A stretch of 40,719 nucleotides of DNA from Oxalobacteraceae bacterium (GCA_021768485.1 JAIZVZ010000031.1:1-40719), one strand, 5' to 3'. Counted from the stretch's first letter, positions 26,603 to 35,853 are shown. A program made the numbers and translations. Notes: a model not told the origin generated them from the letters alone.

Positions 26603-27220
26603 TTAATGGGCGGCGCCCTGGCCCAGTAGCAGCAACAGATGGCCGATCGGATCGATATGCAGCCAGGCGCAAAGGCCCAGCGCGGTGCCGATGGCGGCCA
26701 CGCCGTAAGCGCCGTATTCGAGCCATTTCTTGCGCGTCAACAGCGTGATGGCGGCCAGCGAAATGGCGATCTGTTCGATCGTCGTCGCCAGTGCCCACTC
26801 ATGATGCTGATGCAGCATCTGCTCGGATTTGCGGTCCCATTCGGCCGATACCGCATCGAGTTTTTCGGCTTCGGCCTTGATGCTTTCCTTTTCAGTCTTG
26901 TAGCGCGCCACTTCGGCCTTGTAACGGGCGACATCGACGCCGGGCAGGCTGATGGCCAGCTCGGCCAGGTTTTGTTTGTTCGACTTGGCCTGGTAGTAAT
27001 TCCACTGATTCGCCGCCTCGGTCTTCTTGATCGCGGCATTGTTCTTGAACAGTGCCGCATCGTTTTGCGTGGCCCCGCCCTGGTAGCCGAACATGGCGCC
27101 GATGGTTGCCAGAATCGCGGTCATGACCGCGATCTTGCCTGAGAATTTATCGCTGCCGTGGGCCGCATGTTCGACCGCATGGTCGTGCGGGCCATGTACG
27201 TGAAAGTCGTGTCCTGACAT
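26603..27220 (-). CDS. DUF4337 family membrane protein
   Basis: The 205-residue protein resembles the DUF4337 family of unknown function. It has a His-rich N-terminus (seven His in the first 21 residues), a membrane segment near residues 28-45 (IAVMTAILATIGAMFGY), a charged, probably coiled-coil middle (VARYKAEVARYKTEKESIKAEAEKLD), and two C-terminal membrane segments. The start at 27220 has GAGG at good spacing; an upstream in-frame start would add 38 residues that overlap folA. It follows folA by 38 bp and is probably the last gene of that operon. The His cluster could bind metal, but this is a guess. Confidence 0.75.
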   Translation of the reverse strand: MSGHDFHVHGPHDHAVEHAAHGSDKFSGKIAVMTAILATIGAMFGYQGGATQNDAALFKNNAAIKKTEAANQWNYYQAKSNKQNLAELAISLPGVDVARYKAEVARYKTEKESIKAEAEKLDAVSAEWDRKSEQMLHQHHEWALATTIEQIAISLAAITLLTRKKWLEYGAYGVAAIGTALGLCAWLHIDPIGHLLLLLGQGAAH

Positions 27221-27258
27221 GGATACCTCGAAAAAATGGGATTTCGAAAAAAATGTGG

Positions 27259-27729
27259 CTAAGCTTTTTGGTAGGTGACAAAAGCGAAGTCGAGCCCGTC
27301 CTGGCTGCCCGCTTCGCGCGCCGTTTCCTGCCATTTGGCAGGGTCGATCGCCGGAAAAAATGCATCGCAGGTGAAGTCGCGCGCGATTTCGGTGACGATC
27401 AGGCGTGTCGCCAGCGCCATGCTCTGGGCATAAATCTGCGCGCCGCCGATCACGAAGGCCTCGCTGCCCTCGACCAGCGCCAGCGCCTGCTCGATCGAAG
27501 CCGCGGTTTCGACGCCTTCATGGCGCCAGCCGCCATTCCTGGTGATGACGATGTTGCGCCGGTTCGGCAATACCTTGCCGATCGATTCGAAGGTCTTGCG
27601 ACCCATGATGACCGGATGGCCGCTGGTGATGCGGCGGAAATGCTTCAAGTCTTCCGGCAGATGCCATGGCAGCGTGTTGGCGATGCCGATGCCGCCCTTG
27701 GCATCGGTGGCGACGATAATTGAAATCAT
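27259..27729 (-). CDS. folA: Dihydrofolate reductase
   Basis: FolA reduces dihydrofolate to tetrahydrofolate with NADPH and is the trimethoprim target. The 156-residue product has the N-terminal MISIIVATD, the Met20-loop region IGIANTLPWHLPEDL with catalytic Asp27, IMGRKTFESIG, and FVIGGAQIY. E. coli FolA has 159 residues. The start at 27729 has AAGGA eight bases upstream. It begins 11 bp after the thyA stop, so the two are cotranscribed and regenerate the folate oxidised by ThyA. Confidence 0.97.
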   Translation of the reverse strand: MISIIVATDAKGGIGIANTLPWHLPEDLKHFRRITSGHPVIMGRKTFESIGKVLPNRRNIVITRNGGWRHEGVETAASIEQALALVEGSEAFVIGGAQIYAQSMALATRLIVTEIARDFTCDAFFPAIDPAKWQETAREAGSQDGLDFAFVTYQKA

Positions 27730-27740
27730 GTATGCGTCCT

Positions 27741-28535
27741 TTATACCGCGACCGGCGCCTTGATGTGCGGATGCGACTGATAATCGCGGAATTCGAAATC
27801 GTCGAAGCGGTAATCGAACAGCGACTCCGGTTTGCGTTTGATGTGCAGTTGCGGCAGCGCCAGCGGCGCGCGGCTCAGCTGTTCGCGCGCCTGCTCCATA
27901 TGGTTGGAATAGAGATGGCAATCGCCGCCGGTCCAGATGAAGTCGCCCACGGCCAGGCCGGCCTGCTGCGCCATCATGTGGGTCAGCAGGGCGTACGAGG
28001 CGATGTTGAAGGGCACGCCGAGGAAGATGTCGGCGCTGCGCTGGTACAGCTGGCACGACAGCTTGCCGTCGGCGACGTAGAACTGGAACAGCGCGTGGCA
28101 CGGCGGCAGCTTCATCTGCTCGATGTCGGCCACATTCCAGGCCGAGACAATCATGCGCCGCGAATCGGGATTGTGCCTGATCTGATCCAGCACCTGCGTG
28201 ATCTGGTCGATGTGGCCGCCGTCGGGCGCCGGCCAGTTGCGCCATTGGTAGCCATAGATCGGCCCCAGATTACCCTGTTCGTCGGCCCAGTCGTCCCAGA
28301 TCGAGACGCCGTTTTCTTTTAGATAAGCAATATTGGTCGAGCCGGCCAAAAACCAGATCAATTCATGCACGATCGATTTCAGATGGATTTTTTTCGTCGT
28401 CACCAGCGGAAAACCGGCTTGCAAGTCGAAGCGCATCTGATGGCCGAATACCGAGCGGGTACCGGTGCCGGTGCGATCGGTTTTTTCGCTGCCGTGCTCA
28501 TAGACATGGCGCATGAAGTCGAGATATTGACGCAT
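27741..28535 (-). CDS. thyA: Thymidylate synthase
   Basis: ThyA methylates dUMP to dTMP using methylene-tetrahydrofolate, releasing dihydrofolate that FolA recycles. The 264-residue product equals E. coli ThyA in length and has [11 protein letters not shown] at 21-31, the nucleophile Cys146 in [12 protein letters not shown], and the C-terminal dUMP-binding GDCHLYSNH. dcd in the same window belongs to the pathway that supplies dUMP. It lies 37 bp after the threonine aldolase gene and 11 bp before folA. Confidence 0.98.
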   Translation of the reverse strand: MRQYLDFMRHVYEHGSEKTDRTGTGTRSVFGHQMRFDLQAGFPLVTTKKIHLKSIVHELIWFLAGSTNIAYLKENGVSIWDDWADEQGNLGPIYGYQWRNWPAPDGGHIDQITQVLDQIRHNPDSRRMIVSAWNVADIEQMKLPPCHALFQFYVADGKLSCQLYQRSADIFLGVPFNIASYALLTHMMAQQAGLAVGDFIWTGGDCHLYSNHMEQAREQLSRAPLALPQLHIKRKPESLFDYRFDDFEFRDYQSHPHIKAPVAV

Positions 28536-28572
28536 TGTGTTCCGCAGTTTCCTGAATTTTTAAAAATACCGC

Positions 28573-29655
28573 TTATTTTACCGCGTCCGCCAGCATTTTC
28601 AGGGCTTCGCGCACCTGTAAATCGGGTAAATCGAGCAAATTGTCGCCAACATACCATTCGATTACCGAATGGTCGGGCAAGGCGGCGTCGCTGGCCCGGC
28701 CGAACAGCCAGACGCCGTGCTCGGCGGCGATGCGGTCGCGGATCGCAACAGCGCGCTCGGCGCCGACCGGCAAGTGCAGATGCAGCATATTGCTTTGCGG
28801 GCGGGCCGGGTTGACCTGCAGTTGCGGATAGTCGCGCAAGAGCCCGTACAGCCATTCGGTGCGTGCGAAATAACCCGGCATGGCCGCCACGCGCCGCTCG
28901 AACTGCATGGCCGCCGCCACCACATAGGGCGAGCGCATGACGACGTCGCCGCCCTGGCGCCGCATCCATTCGCCGGCCTTGGCGATGAAGTCTTTCGAGC
29001 CGGCCAGCATGGCGCCGCCGAGGCCGCCGACGCCCTTGTAGAGCGACAGATAGACCGAGTCGAAGCCGGCGGCGATCTCGGCGTACGATTTCTGATAGCC
29101 GGCCGCCGCTTCGAGCAGCCGGGCACCGTCCATGTGCAGATGGATGGCGTGCTGTTTGCAATGCGTTTTGATCGCCTCCAGCTGTTGCCAATCAGGCAAT
29201 TGACCGCCCAATTCGCGCATCGGCAACTCGAGCACGGCGGCGCCGAGCTTTTCTGGCGTCGCCTGCAGGTCGGCCAGTTTCCAGGGCCGGTGCAGGGCGC
29301 CGAGGCGCAAGGCCTTGAAATGGTCGAGCAGCTGGTAATTGCTGCGCTCGTAGGTGAGGATGTGGGCCGTCGGATGCAGGGCCACCAGTTCGCTGCCGCG
29401 TTCCATGCAGGCCAGGCGCAGCGCGGTGACCTGGGTCAGGGTGCCGGTGATGCAAAACACGGCCGCTTCGGCGCCCAGCAAAGCCGCCACTTTTTGCTGC
29501 AGTTGCTCGATCAGCGCGCCCGCGCCGTAGGTGTCGTGGCCGATCCGGTGCTGGCGGCACCAGTTTGCCATCTCGGCGAAATAGTCGGCCGGCGCCGGCA
29601 GTTTGTGGCCGGGGATGATGGTGTGGCAGCGCTGTTTCAAATCGTTGGCGGACAA
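28573..29655 (-). CDS. Low-specificity L-threonine aldolase family PLP enzyme
   Basis: The 360-residue protein belongs to the threonine aldolase/beta-eliminating lyase family, which cleaves L-threonine or allo-threonine to glycine and acetaldehyde. Visible features are IGHDTYGAGALIEQLQQKV near the N-terminus, VFCITGTLTQ, HLHMDGARL with Asp176, and the PLP lysine Lys207 in SLYKGVGGLGGA. The start is a TTG preceded by GGAG eight bases away; no ATG lies before the conserved region. Glycine produced here could feed one-carbon units to the downstream thyA and folA. Tryptophanase-like specificity is unlikely on length and motifs. Confidence 0.85.
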   Translation of the reverse strand: MSANDLKQRCHTIIPGHKLPAPADYFAEMANWCRQHRIGHDTYGAGALIEQLQQKVAALLGAEAAVFCITGTLTQVTALRLACMERGSELVALHPTAHILTYERSNYQLLDHFKALRLGALHRPWKLADLQATPEKLGAAVLELPMRELGGQLPDWQQLEAIKTHCKQHAIHLHMDGARLLEAAAGYQKSYAEIAAGFDSVYLSLYKGVGGLGGAMLAGSKDFIAKAGEWMRRQGGDVVMRSPYVVAAAMQFERRVAAMPGYFARTEWLYGLLRDYPQLQVNPARPQSNMLHLHLPVGAERAVAIRDRIAAEHGVWLFGRASDAALPDHSVIEWYVGDNLLDLPDLQVREALKMLADAVK

Positions 29656-29814
29656 GGGCGACTCCGGTGCGGGCGGCGAAAATGAGATGGAAAGCGCGGC
29701 GGAAGATGCGGCGCCATTTTATCTGTGCGTGAAAATACAGGGCGCAAGTATAGCGCCGCCGGCCCGGCGGCGGCAATCGGCAGTTTTGACAGCGGCCGTC
29801 GCCTTGCGCGGCGG

Positions 29815-29870
29815 CCAGAGATCGGCCTGGCGGCGAGCAAGTGATGGTCGTCAGCCAGGCCGATCTCTGG
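29815..29870. repeat. Perfect 17-bp inverted repeat upstream of the 71-residue gene
   Basis: The arm at 29815-29831 is the exact reverse complement of the arm at 29854-29870, with a 22-nt loop. No T tract follows. It lies between the divergent threonine aldolase (start 29655) and the 71-residue gene (start 29911), 40 bp from the latter. In RNA it would form a very stable hairpin in that gene's leader. Confidence 0.9.
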
Positions 29871-29917
29871 TAATGTTGCATGACGATCGACGACAGGGGC
29901 CGGAGAGACGATGGTGA
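29844..29917 (+). other. Two overlapping mini-ORFs leading into the 71-residue gene
   Basis: An ATG at 29844, in the loop of the 17-bp hairpin, opens a 9-codon frame (MVVSQADLW) ending at TAA 29871-29873, immediately after the hairpin. Its stop overlaps an ATG (TAATG) that opens a 14-codon frame ending at TGA 29915-29917, which in turn overlaps the start codon of the 71-residue gene (ATGGTGA). This chain could couple translation to opening of the hairpin, or could be chance. Ribosome sites for the mini-ORFs are weak (GCGAG for the first). Confidence 0.35.
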
Positions 29918-30126
29918 AATTTGATTTTTCGCTGCTCACGCGCGATGGGCAGAAGATTGAAAGCGTGGTCATCGCCGGGCGCGATCAGGTCGATGCCGAA
30001 CGCAAGCTGGTGCAAATGTACCGCAATTGCACGGTATTGAGCGTGGTAATCAAGTACAGCGACGAGCGCCAGGGGCAGGCGACCTCGGTGGAAGATATCC
30101 TGACGCTGGTGTCGCGCGAAAATTAA
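29911..30126 (+). CDS. Small conserved-looking hypothetical protein (71 residues)
   Basis: I do not recognise the family. The product starts MVKFDFSLLTRDGQKIESVV, is soluble-looking and acidic to neutral, and is predicted mainly as short beta strands with a central helix (DQVDAERKLVQMYRN), ending in an EDILTLVSREN tail. It has no signal peptide or membrane segment. GGAGAG is well placed before the ATG at 29911, and codon use agrees with neighbouring genes, supporting a real gene. It is convergent with the ParA-like gene, whose stop is 17 bp away, and is preceded by a perfect 17-bp inverted repeat. Confidence 0.65.
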   Translation: MVKFDFSLLTRDGQKIESVVIAGRDQVDAERKLVQMYRNCTVLSVVIKYSDERQGQATSVEDILTLVSREN

Positions 30127-30142
30127 GCGTGCGGCGGCTTTT

Positions 30143-30910
30143 TCATTCGATGAAGCCGTCGGCCAGCAATTCATCGAGCAGGGCATCGTAATCGGATGCG
30201 CCGCGGCTGTTGGGGGCGTGCTCGAACACGCTTTTGTTATGGGCCGGGCTTTCGGCCAGGCTGACGTTTTCGGCAATCTTGGTGCGGCAGACGTCGGCGC
30301 CGAATTTTTCCTCGACCATGCGCAACACATCCCAGGCCATGCGGCGCCGGGTATCGAAGCGCGTCAGCAGGTAGCGGCGGGCGACGCGGCGCTTGAGCAC
30401 GTGTTCGAGCGCTCTCAGCGTCTTTTCGATTTGCAGCGCGCCTTTGGCCGACAGGTGGTCGGCTGAAATCGGCACGATCACGGCCTGGCAGGCAAAAATC
30501 GCGTTCAGCGACAGTACCCCGAGCAGCGGGCTGCAATCGATCAGCACCGGCCGTTGCTGGTCGCCGAACTGTTCTGCGCGCAGGCTGGTGTTGAGGCGGT
30601 TGACGACGTTATAGCCTTTGCCGAACAGCGTGTCGACCTTGGACAGTTCGATATGCGAAGGGATGACGCCGAAGCCGTTGACCGACTCGTGCACCAGTTC
30701 GCGCAGCGGGCGGTTGCGCTGGAACAGACTCAATACGGTATCGTCGCCGCAGGCGGCCTTGATGCCGGCGATTTCGCTGAACTGGGCTTGCGGGTCGAGG
30801 TCGATGCCGTAGGGATAACGTCCGCGCCGGGCCAGCGCAGCGGCAAGATTGAGGGCGGTCGTGGTCTTGCCGACGCCGCCTTTTTGATTAAATATGGCAA
30901 CTATACTCAA
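30143..30910 (-). CDS. Orphan ParA-family (deviant Walker A) ATPase
   Basis: The 255-residue protein has the deviant Walker A KGGVGKTT at 10-17, Walker A' IDLDPQAQ from 36, and Walker B VLIDCSP at 122-128, with an Arg-rich C-terminal helix region (KRRVARRYLLTRFDTRRR) of the kind used for nonspecific DNA binding. ParA ATPases position plasmids, chromosomes or protein clusters. No parB-like gene or obvious parS cluster is nearby, so it may place some other cargo. The start is TTG; the upstream AAGGCGGG could serve as ribosome site, and a TACAAT (complement of 30928-30933) lies close upstream. No terminator is obvious at its 3' end. Confidence 0.88.
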   Translation of the reverse strand: MSIVAIFNQKGGVGKTTTALNLAAALARRGRYPYGIDLDPQAQFSEIAGIKAACGDDTVLSLFQRNRPLRELVHESVNGFGVIPSHIELSKVDTLFGKGYNVVNRLNTSLRAEQFGDQQRPVLIDCSPLLGVLSLNAIFACQAVIVPISADHLSAKGALQIEKTLRALEHVLKRRVARRYLLTRFDTRRRMAWDVLRMVEEKFGADVCRTKIAENVSLAESPAHNKSVFEHAPNSRGASDYDALLDELLADGFIE

Positions 30911-31147
30911 TCGTATCCCGCCTTATTATTGTATTGCGACCACTCTTTGCCGCACCGTTTGCGCGGCGGCCCTCGGCTGCGGGCATGCGCATGGCCCCGG
31001 TCGCATGTTTCTTGATAGCATACAACCGGGCGCCCGAACTGCAAAGCGCAAAATGCGGGGTGGCGCATGCCGAACGTGGCTTTTTGGTCTCATTGCGGCC
31101 ACACCGCGCTCGCAACGTGCTTGCGGCCGCGGCCGGTGCCGCCGGTC

Positions 31148-33034
31148 TTAGGGTGCGTGAAACTGCAAGGCGGCCAGTTTGGCGTAAATGCCGTTTTGCG
31201 CCACCAGCGAGGCGTGATTGCCGGTTTCGACGATGCGGCCGTCCTCCATGACCAGAATGCGGTCGGCGCGCTTCACGGTAGCCAGGCGATGGGCGATGAT
31301 GACGGTGGTGCGGCCGACCATGGCCGCTTCCAGCGCGCTTTGCACCAGACGCTCCGATTCGGCATCGAGGGCGCTGGTGGCTTCGTCGAGCAGCAGCAGC
31401 GGCGGATTCTTCAGCATGGCGCGGGCGATCGCAATGCGCTGGCGCTGGCCGCCGGACAGGCGCACTCCGCGTTCGCCGAGGAAGGAGTGATAACCCTCTG
31501 GCAGGCGCTCGATGAATTCATGGGCGGCGGCCAGCTTGGCCGCCGCAATCACTTCGGCATCGCTGGCGCCGGCGCGGCCGTAACGGATGTTTTCCATGGC
31601 ATTGGCGGAAAAGACGATGGTGTCCTGCGGCACGATGCCGATCGCGCCGCGCAGCGCATGCAAATCGAGTTGGGCAATATCGACGCCGTCGAGCGCGATG
31701 CGGCCCTGCTGCGGATCGTAAAAACGCAGCAGCAGCTGGAACAGGGTGGTCTTGCCGGCACCGGAAGACCCGACCACGGCCACGGTCTCGCCGGGGGCGA
31801 TATGCAGGGTCAGATCGTCGAGCGCGGCGGTCAGCGGACGCGACGGATAATGGAATGTCAGGTGTTCGAGCGCCAGCGCGGCGCCGTTGGCGGCGCGCGC
31901 CGGCAGGGCCAGCGGCTGCGCCGGCGACTCGATGTGCGCGCGCGCCGAAATCAATTCCATCAGGCGCTCGGTGGCGCCGGCGGCGCGCTGGGCTTCACCC
32001 ATCACTTCCGACAGGGCGCCGATGGCGCCGGCCACCAGCGAGGCGTACAAAATGAACTGGCCCAGATCGCCGCCGCTCATGCTGCCTTCGAGCACCGCAT
32101 GCGCGCCGAGCCAGAGCACGAAGACAATGGTGCCGAACACCAGCAGGATGGCGATCATGGTCAGCAGCGAGCGGGCACGGATGCGCGCCATCGCGGTCCG
32201 GAAGGCATCCTCGACCGCGTTGGAAAAGCGCGCGGCTTCGATTTTTTCATGCGTAAACGCCTGCACGGTCGGCATCGCGTTCAAGATTTCGCCGGCCATC
32301 GCCGACGCATCGGCAATCCGGTCCTGCGAATCGCGCGACAGGCGCCGCACGCGGCGGCCAAACCAGACGATGGGCAGCACCACGGCGGCCAGCAGCACGA
32401 TGATGATGGACGACAGGCGCGGGCTGGTGACAAACAACATGATCAGGCCGCCGACAAACAGCAGCGTATTGCGCAGCGCCAGCGAAATGCTGGTGCCGAC
32501 CACGGTCTGGATCAGGGTGGTGTCGGTGGTCAGGCGCGACAGCACTTCGCCGCTCTGGGTGGTTTCGAAAAACTGCGGGCTCTGGCCGACCATATGGGTA
32601 TACACGGCGCTGCGGATATCGGCGGTGACGCGCTCGCCGAGCCAGGACACCATGTAAAAGCGGGCGGCCGTGGCCAGCGCCAGCACCGAGGCCACGCCGA
32701 ACAGGGCCAGGAAGGCGAGGTCGACATGGACAATGCTTTTCGAGCCGGTATTGCCGCCGAAACCGAGGTCGATCATTTGCTTGAAGGCGTACGGGATGGC
32801 CAGCGTGGCGGCGGCGGCGACCAGCAGCGCGAGGCCGGCGACGATGAATTGCTTGCGATATGGCAATAAAAAAGGCAAGAGCTGTTTCAGGGTGGCCAGG
32901 CTGCTTTTGCTGCGGGCGTCGGCAATGGCAGCGGGGGCGGAGGTGGGCATTGCAGTATCTGTAGGCGTCATTACGGATTGTGATCGATTTGCATCGCGAC
33001 TGGTTTGTGGTTGAGGGTAAAACTGCGCCTGCAT
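31148..33034 (-). CDS. MsbA-like ABC half-transporter (exporter)
   Basis: The product of up to 628 residues is a fused membrane-ATPase half-transporter that should work as a homodimer. Six membrane helices cover about residues 45-340 (FIVAGLALLVAAAATLAI first). The ATPase half has Walker A GSSGAGKTT near 420, signature LSGGQRQRIAIARAML near 525, Walker B LLLLDEATSALD, and the H-loop IIAHRLATV. The family exports lipids, peptides or drugs; no substrate can be assigned. Starts at 33034, 32971 (MTPTDT) or 32953 (MPTSAP) are all possible and none has a strong ribosome site. The 237-bp gap to the ParA start has no supported gene or clear terminator. Confidence 0.9.
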   Translation of the reverse strand: MQAQFYPQPQTSRDANRSQSVMTPTDTAMPTSAPAAIADARSKSSLATLKQLLPFLLPYRKQFIVAGLALLVAAAATLAIPYAFKQMIDLGFGGNTGSKSIVHVDLAFLALFGVASVLALATAARFYMVSWLGERVTADIRSAVYTHMVGQSPQFFETTQSGEVLSRLTTDTTLIQTVVGTSISLALRNTLLFVGGLIMLFVTSPRLSSIIIVLLAAVVLPIVWFGRRVRRLSRDSQDRIADASAMAGEILNAMPTVQAFTHEKIEAARFSNAVEDAFRTAMARIRARSLLTMIAILLVFGTIVFVLWLGAHAVLEGSMSGGDLGQFILYASLVAGAIGALSEVMGEAQRAAGATERLMELISARAHIESPAQPLALPARAANGAALALEHLTFHYPSRPLTAALDDLTLHIAPGETVAVVGSSGAGKTTLFQLLLRFYDPQQGRIALDGVDIAQLDLHALRGAIGIVPQDTIVFSANAMENIRYGRAGASDAEVIAAAKLAAAHEFIERLPEGYHSFLGERGVRLSGGQRQRIAIARAMLKNPPLLLLDEATSALDAESERLVQSALEAAMVGRTTVIIAHRLATVKRADRILVMEDGRIVETGNHASLVAQNGIYAKLAALQFHAP

Positions 33035-33646
33035 CGGCGGCGCTTGCTTGTTACTCGTCGCCGAGAGTGTAGCACCAGTTGCCGAAAAGATTTGGAGACG
33101 CTGCGGCGCGCCGCCATGCTGTTGCCGTCATGCCATCGCCGCCGGCGCGCTGAAAACCGGCGCAATGTTTCTCTGCCGTCTTTCCTACAGCAAGTCCGGG
33201 AACTCTCTGATAGCGGCGGCGCGGTTGCCGGGCGATAGTTGCATCCTGCCGGCGGATATCAAAATATTTATTTAAAGCAATATAAAAGCGGCTGGTCCGC
33301 ATTCATTCCGGTTTTATTTTTTATCGGGGGCCCTATGATTATTTGCGTTCAATGTGCGTGGTGGTGGCTTGCACACCCGGCCGGCATCGCGACTTATTTA
33401 ATCTCAACACTCAAAACCGGAGCCGGCAGCATGATGTTGTCTGTGCTTCAGGTCTTGTTGATTCACCCGCTTGCCTGCGCGCCCGATTTCGCTGCTTGTT
33501 CGGGGCGCTTGCAGCGCAGTCGGGGCCGGTCTGTTTCCGGCGAGGCGCTGGCAGGCACGAGGCCGCGATAAGGGCGGGACCCAAAGGGCAGCGACGCGAC
33601 AAGGCAGGGAAAGCCGGGCATGACACTGACAGGAGGAGTGGCCGCC
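33035..33646. other. 612-bp gap upstream of katE, possible regulatory region
   Basis: The gap between the divergent ABC exporter and katE is GC-rich at first, with a 12-bp palindrome GCGGCGCGCCGC near 33100. An AT-rich patch follows at about 33256-33330 (AATATTTATTTAAAGCAATATAAAA region, shown in part). CTATGATTA at 33333-33341 partly resembles a stationary-phase (sigma-S) -10 element, which would fit katE, but the leader would be about 300 nt. Short frames here, for example 33335-33571, show no recognisable protein. Confidence 0.35.
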
Positions 33647-35761
33647 ATGAGCAGCAAAACAACGGGCAAGAGCAAAGCGCCGGAGGGCGGCGCACCGGAT
33701 CGGGCCGCCGAATGCGCGCCGGACCAATTTCTGACGACCGACCAGGGGGTGCCGATCGGCGACAACCAGAATTCGCTGAAGGCCGGCTTGCGCGGTCCGA
33801 CGGCACTCGAAGATTTCATCATGCGCGAGAAAATCACGCATTTCGACCATGAGCGCATTCCAGAACGCGTCGTTCATGCGCGCGGTTCGGCGGCCCACGG
33901 CTATTTCGAGTCATATCAGGACTTGTCGGCGCTGACGCGGGCGGCGCCGTTCGCCGCCAGCGGCAAGCGAACCCCGGTTTTCGTGCGTTTTTCGACGGTG
34001 GCCGGCGAGCGCGGCTCGGCCGACACGGCGCGCGATCCGCGCGGTTTTGCGGTCAAGTTTTATACCGATGAGGGCAACTGGGATTTGGTCGGCAATAATA
34101 TCCCCGTGTTTTTTATTCAGGATGCGATCAAATTCCCCGATCTGATCCATGCGGTCAAGCCGCAACAAAACGATGGCATGCCGCAAGCGGCCAGCGCCCA
34201 CGACACTTTTTGGGATTTCGCCTCCTTGTCGCCGGAAACGACGCATATGCTGATGTGGCAGATGTCGGATCGCGCGATTCCGCGCAGCTTTCGCATGATG
34301 CAAGGTTTTGGCGTGCATACCTTCCGCCTCGTCAATGCGGCCGGCGAAGCCCGTTTTTGCAAATTTCACTGGACTCCGCTGGCCGGCACCCATTCTCTGC
34401 TGTGGGACGAGGCGGTCAAGCTGGCCGGCGCCGATGCCGATTTCCACCGGCGCGATCTGTGGCAGGCAATCGAAGCCGGCGCCTTCCCCGAATGGGAGCT
34501 TGGCTTGCAGGTGTTTAACGATAAGCAGGCGGCCAAGATGCCCTTCGACATTCTCGATCCGACCAAGATCGTGCCGCAGGAAATGGTGCCGCTGACGCCG
34601 GTCGGACGGCTGGTGCTCGATCGCAATCCAGACAATTTTTTTGCCGAGACCGAACAAGTCGCCTACTGCGCCGCCCATGTGGTGCCGGGCATCGATTTCA
34701 GCGACGATCCCTTGCTGCAGGGGCGTATTTTTTCCTATCTCGACACGCAATTGTCGCGTCTTGGCGGGCCGAATTTCCATCAACTGCCGATCAACGCGCC
34801 GCACGTGCCTGTGCGTAACGACCAGCGCGATGGCATGCACCAGCAAAGCGTGCCGCGCGGAGCCGTCGCTTATGATCCCAATTCGCTCGGCGGCGGCTGT
34901 CCGTTCCAGGCTGGCGCGGCCGGCTTCAACAGTTTTCCTGAAGCGGTGTCGGGATCTTTTGTGCGGGCCAAGCCGCAATTGTTTGCGGAGCACTATGCGC
35001 AAGCCACGCTGTTCTGGAACAGCCAGACGCCGGCCGAACAGCGGCACATCGTGGCGGCCTTCCGCTTCGAGTTGACCAAGGTGGACAGCGTGGCCGTGCG
35101 CCAGCGCGTGGTGGCCCGCCTCGTCAATGTCGATGCCGGCCTGGCGGCGGCCGTGGCCGACGGCCTCGGCTTTGCCGTGCCGGAACCGCTGCCGGGCGAC
35201 GATCCGCAGCCGGCGCCACAATATGCGGTGTCGCCATCCTTGTCGCAGACTAGCATGCCCGGCAACGGCTCGATCGCCACCTTGCGGGTGGCCTTGCTGG
35301 TCGACGACGGCGTCGATGGCGAACTGACTGAAAAACTGCGGGCCGCGCTGAAAGCCGATGGCGCCGTTGCCCAGCTGGTGGGCCGCAAGCTCGGTCTGGT
35401 CGAGGCGGCCGGCGGTATTGAGCTGGCTGTCGATATCTCGCTGGACGTGGCGGCGCCATCGACTTTCGATGCCGTCGCGATTCAAGGCGGCGCCGAATTT
35501 GTCGCACTGCTGGCGCGCAACGGCCGCGTGCTGGAATTTGTCAAGGAGCAGTATCGCCATTGCAAACCGATTTTGGTGCAGGGCGAGGGCTTGTCATTGC
35601 TGGAAAAGGCAGGAATTCCGCTGAATTTGGCCGATGGCACGCCCGACTCTTTTTTGATCGGCGCCGATGGCAGCCATGGCCAGGCGGCGTTGAACGCTTT
35701 CAAGACTGCCCTGGCGCAGCACAAATTGCTGGCTCGCGAGACCGATCCGCCACGGGTCTAG
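33647..35761 (+). CDS. katE: Large-subunit monofunctional catalase (HPII type)
   Basis: KatE disproportionates hydrogen peroxide. The 704-residue product has the catalase core with catalytic His77 ([12 protein letters not shown]), the Asn of [13 protein letters not shown] near 150, and haem ligand Tyr364 in [17 protein letters not shown], plus the C-terminal DJ-1/GATase-like domain typical of large catalases (about residues 550-700). E. coli HPII has 753. The start at 33647 has AGGAGGAG eight bases upstream; an ATG nine codons earlier has no such site. At the position of the E. coli His392 that cross-links to the haem Tyr, this protein has Cys341, exactly 23 residues before Tyr364. It stands alone, convergent with a diguanylate cyclase. 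Confidence 0.96.
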   Translation: MSSKTTGKSKAPEGGAPDRAAECAPDQFLTTDQGVPIGDNQNSLKAGLRGPTALEDFIMREKITHFDHERIPERVVHARGSAAHGYFESYQDLSALTRAAPFAASGKRTPVFVRFSTVAGERGSADTARDPRGFAVKFYTDEGNWDLVGNNIPVFFIQDAIKFPDLIHAVKPQQNDGMPQAASAHDTFWDFASLSPETTHMLMWQMSDRAIPRSFRMMQGFGVHTFRLVNAAGEARFCKFHWTPLAGTHSLLWDEAVKLAGADADFHRRDLWQAIEAGAFPEWELGLQVFNDKQAAKMPFDILDPTKIVPQEMVPLTPVGRLVLDRNPDNFFAETEQVAYCAAHVVPGIDFSDDPLLQGRIFSYLDTQLSRLGGPNFHQLPINAPHVPVRNDQRDGMHQQSVPRGAVAYDPNSLGGGCPFQAGAAGFNSFPEAVSGSFVRAKPQLFAEHYAQATLFWNSQTPAEQRHIVAAFRFELTKVDSVAVRQRVVARLVNVDAGLAAAVADGLGFAVPEPLPGDDPQPAPQYAVSPSLSQTSMPGNGSIATLRVALLVDDGVDGELTEKLRAALKADGAVAQLVGRKLGLVEAAGGIELAVDISLDVAAPSTFDAVAIQGGAEFVALLARNGRVLEFVKEQYRHCKPILVQGEGLSLLEKAGIPLNLADGTPDSFLIGADGSHGQAALNAFKTALAQHKLLARETDPPRV

Positions 35762-35853
35762 ACGGGCGGACAGATTGCCAATGTGCATAGGCGGCGCTCG
35801 TCGCGCAGGCAGGCAGTTTTCAGGCGGCCGTCGTATTGTCGCCGGCGCGGCAG

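Noticed and set aside
29786-29791. TTGACA as a -35 promoter element before the 71-residue gene
   Set aside because: No -10-like sequence at 15-19 bp spacing; the region is GC-rich and runs into the hairpin arm.
33335-33571. 78-codon frame in the katE upstream gap starting MIICVQCAWWWLAHP
   Set aside because: Hydrophobic start with a GGGGG stretch upstream is suggestive, but the second half is Arg/Ser-rich like frame noise and no family is recognised.
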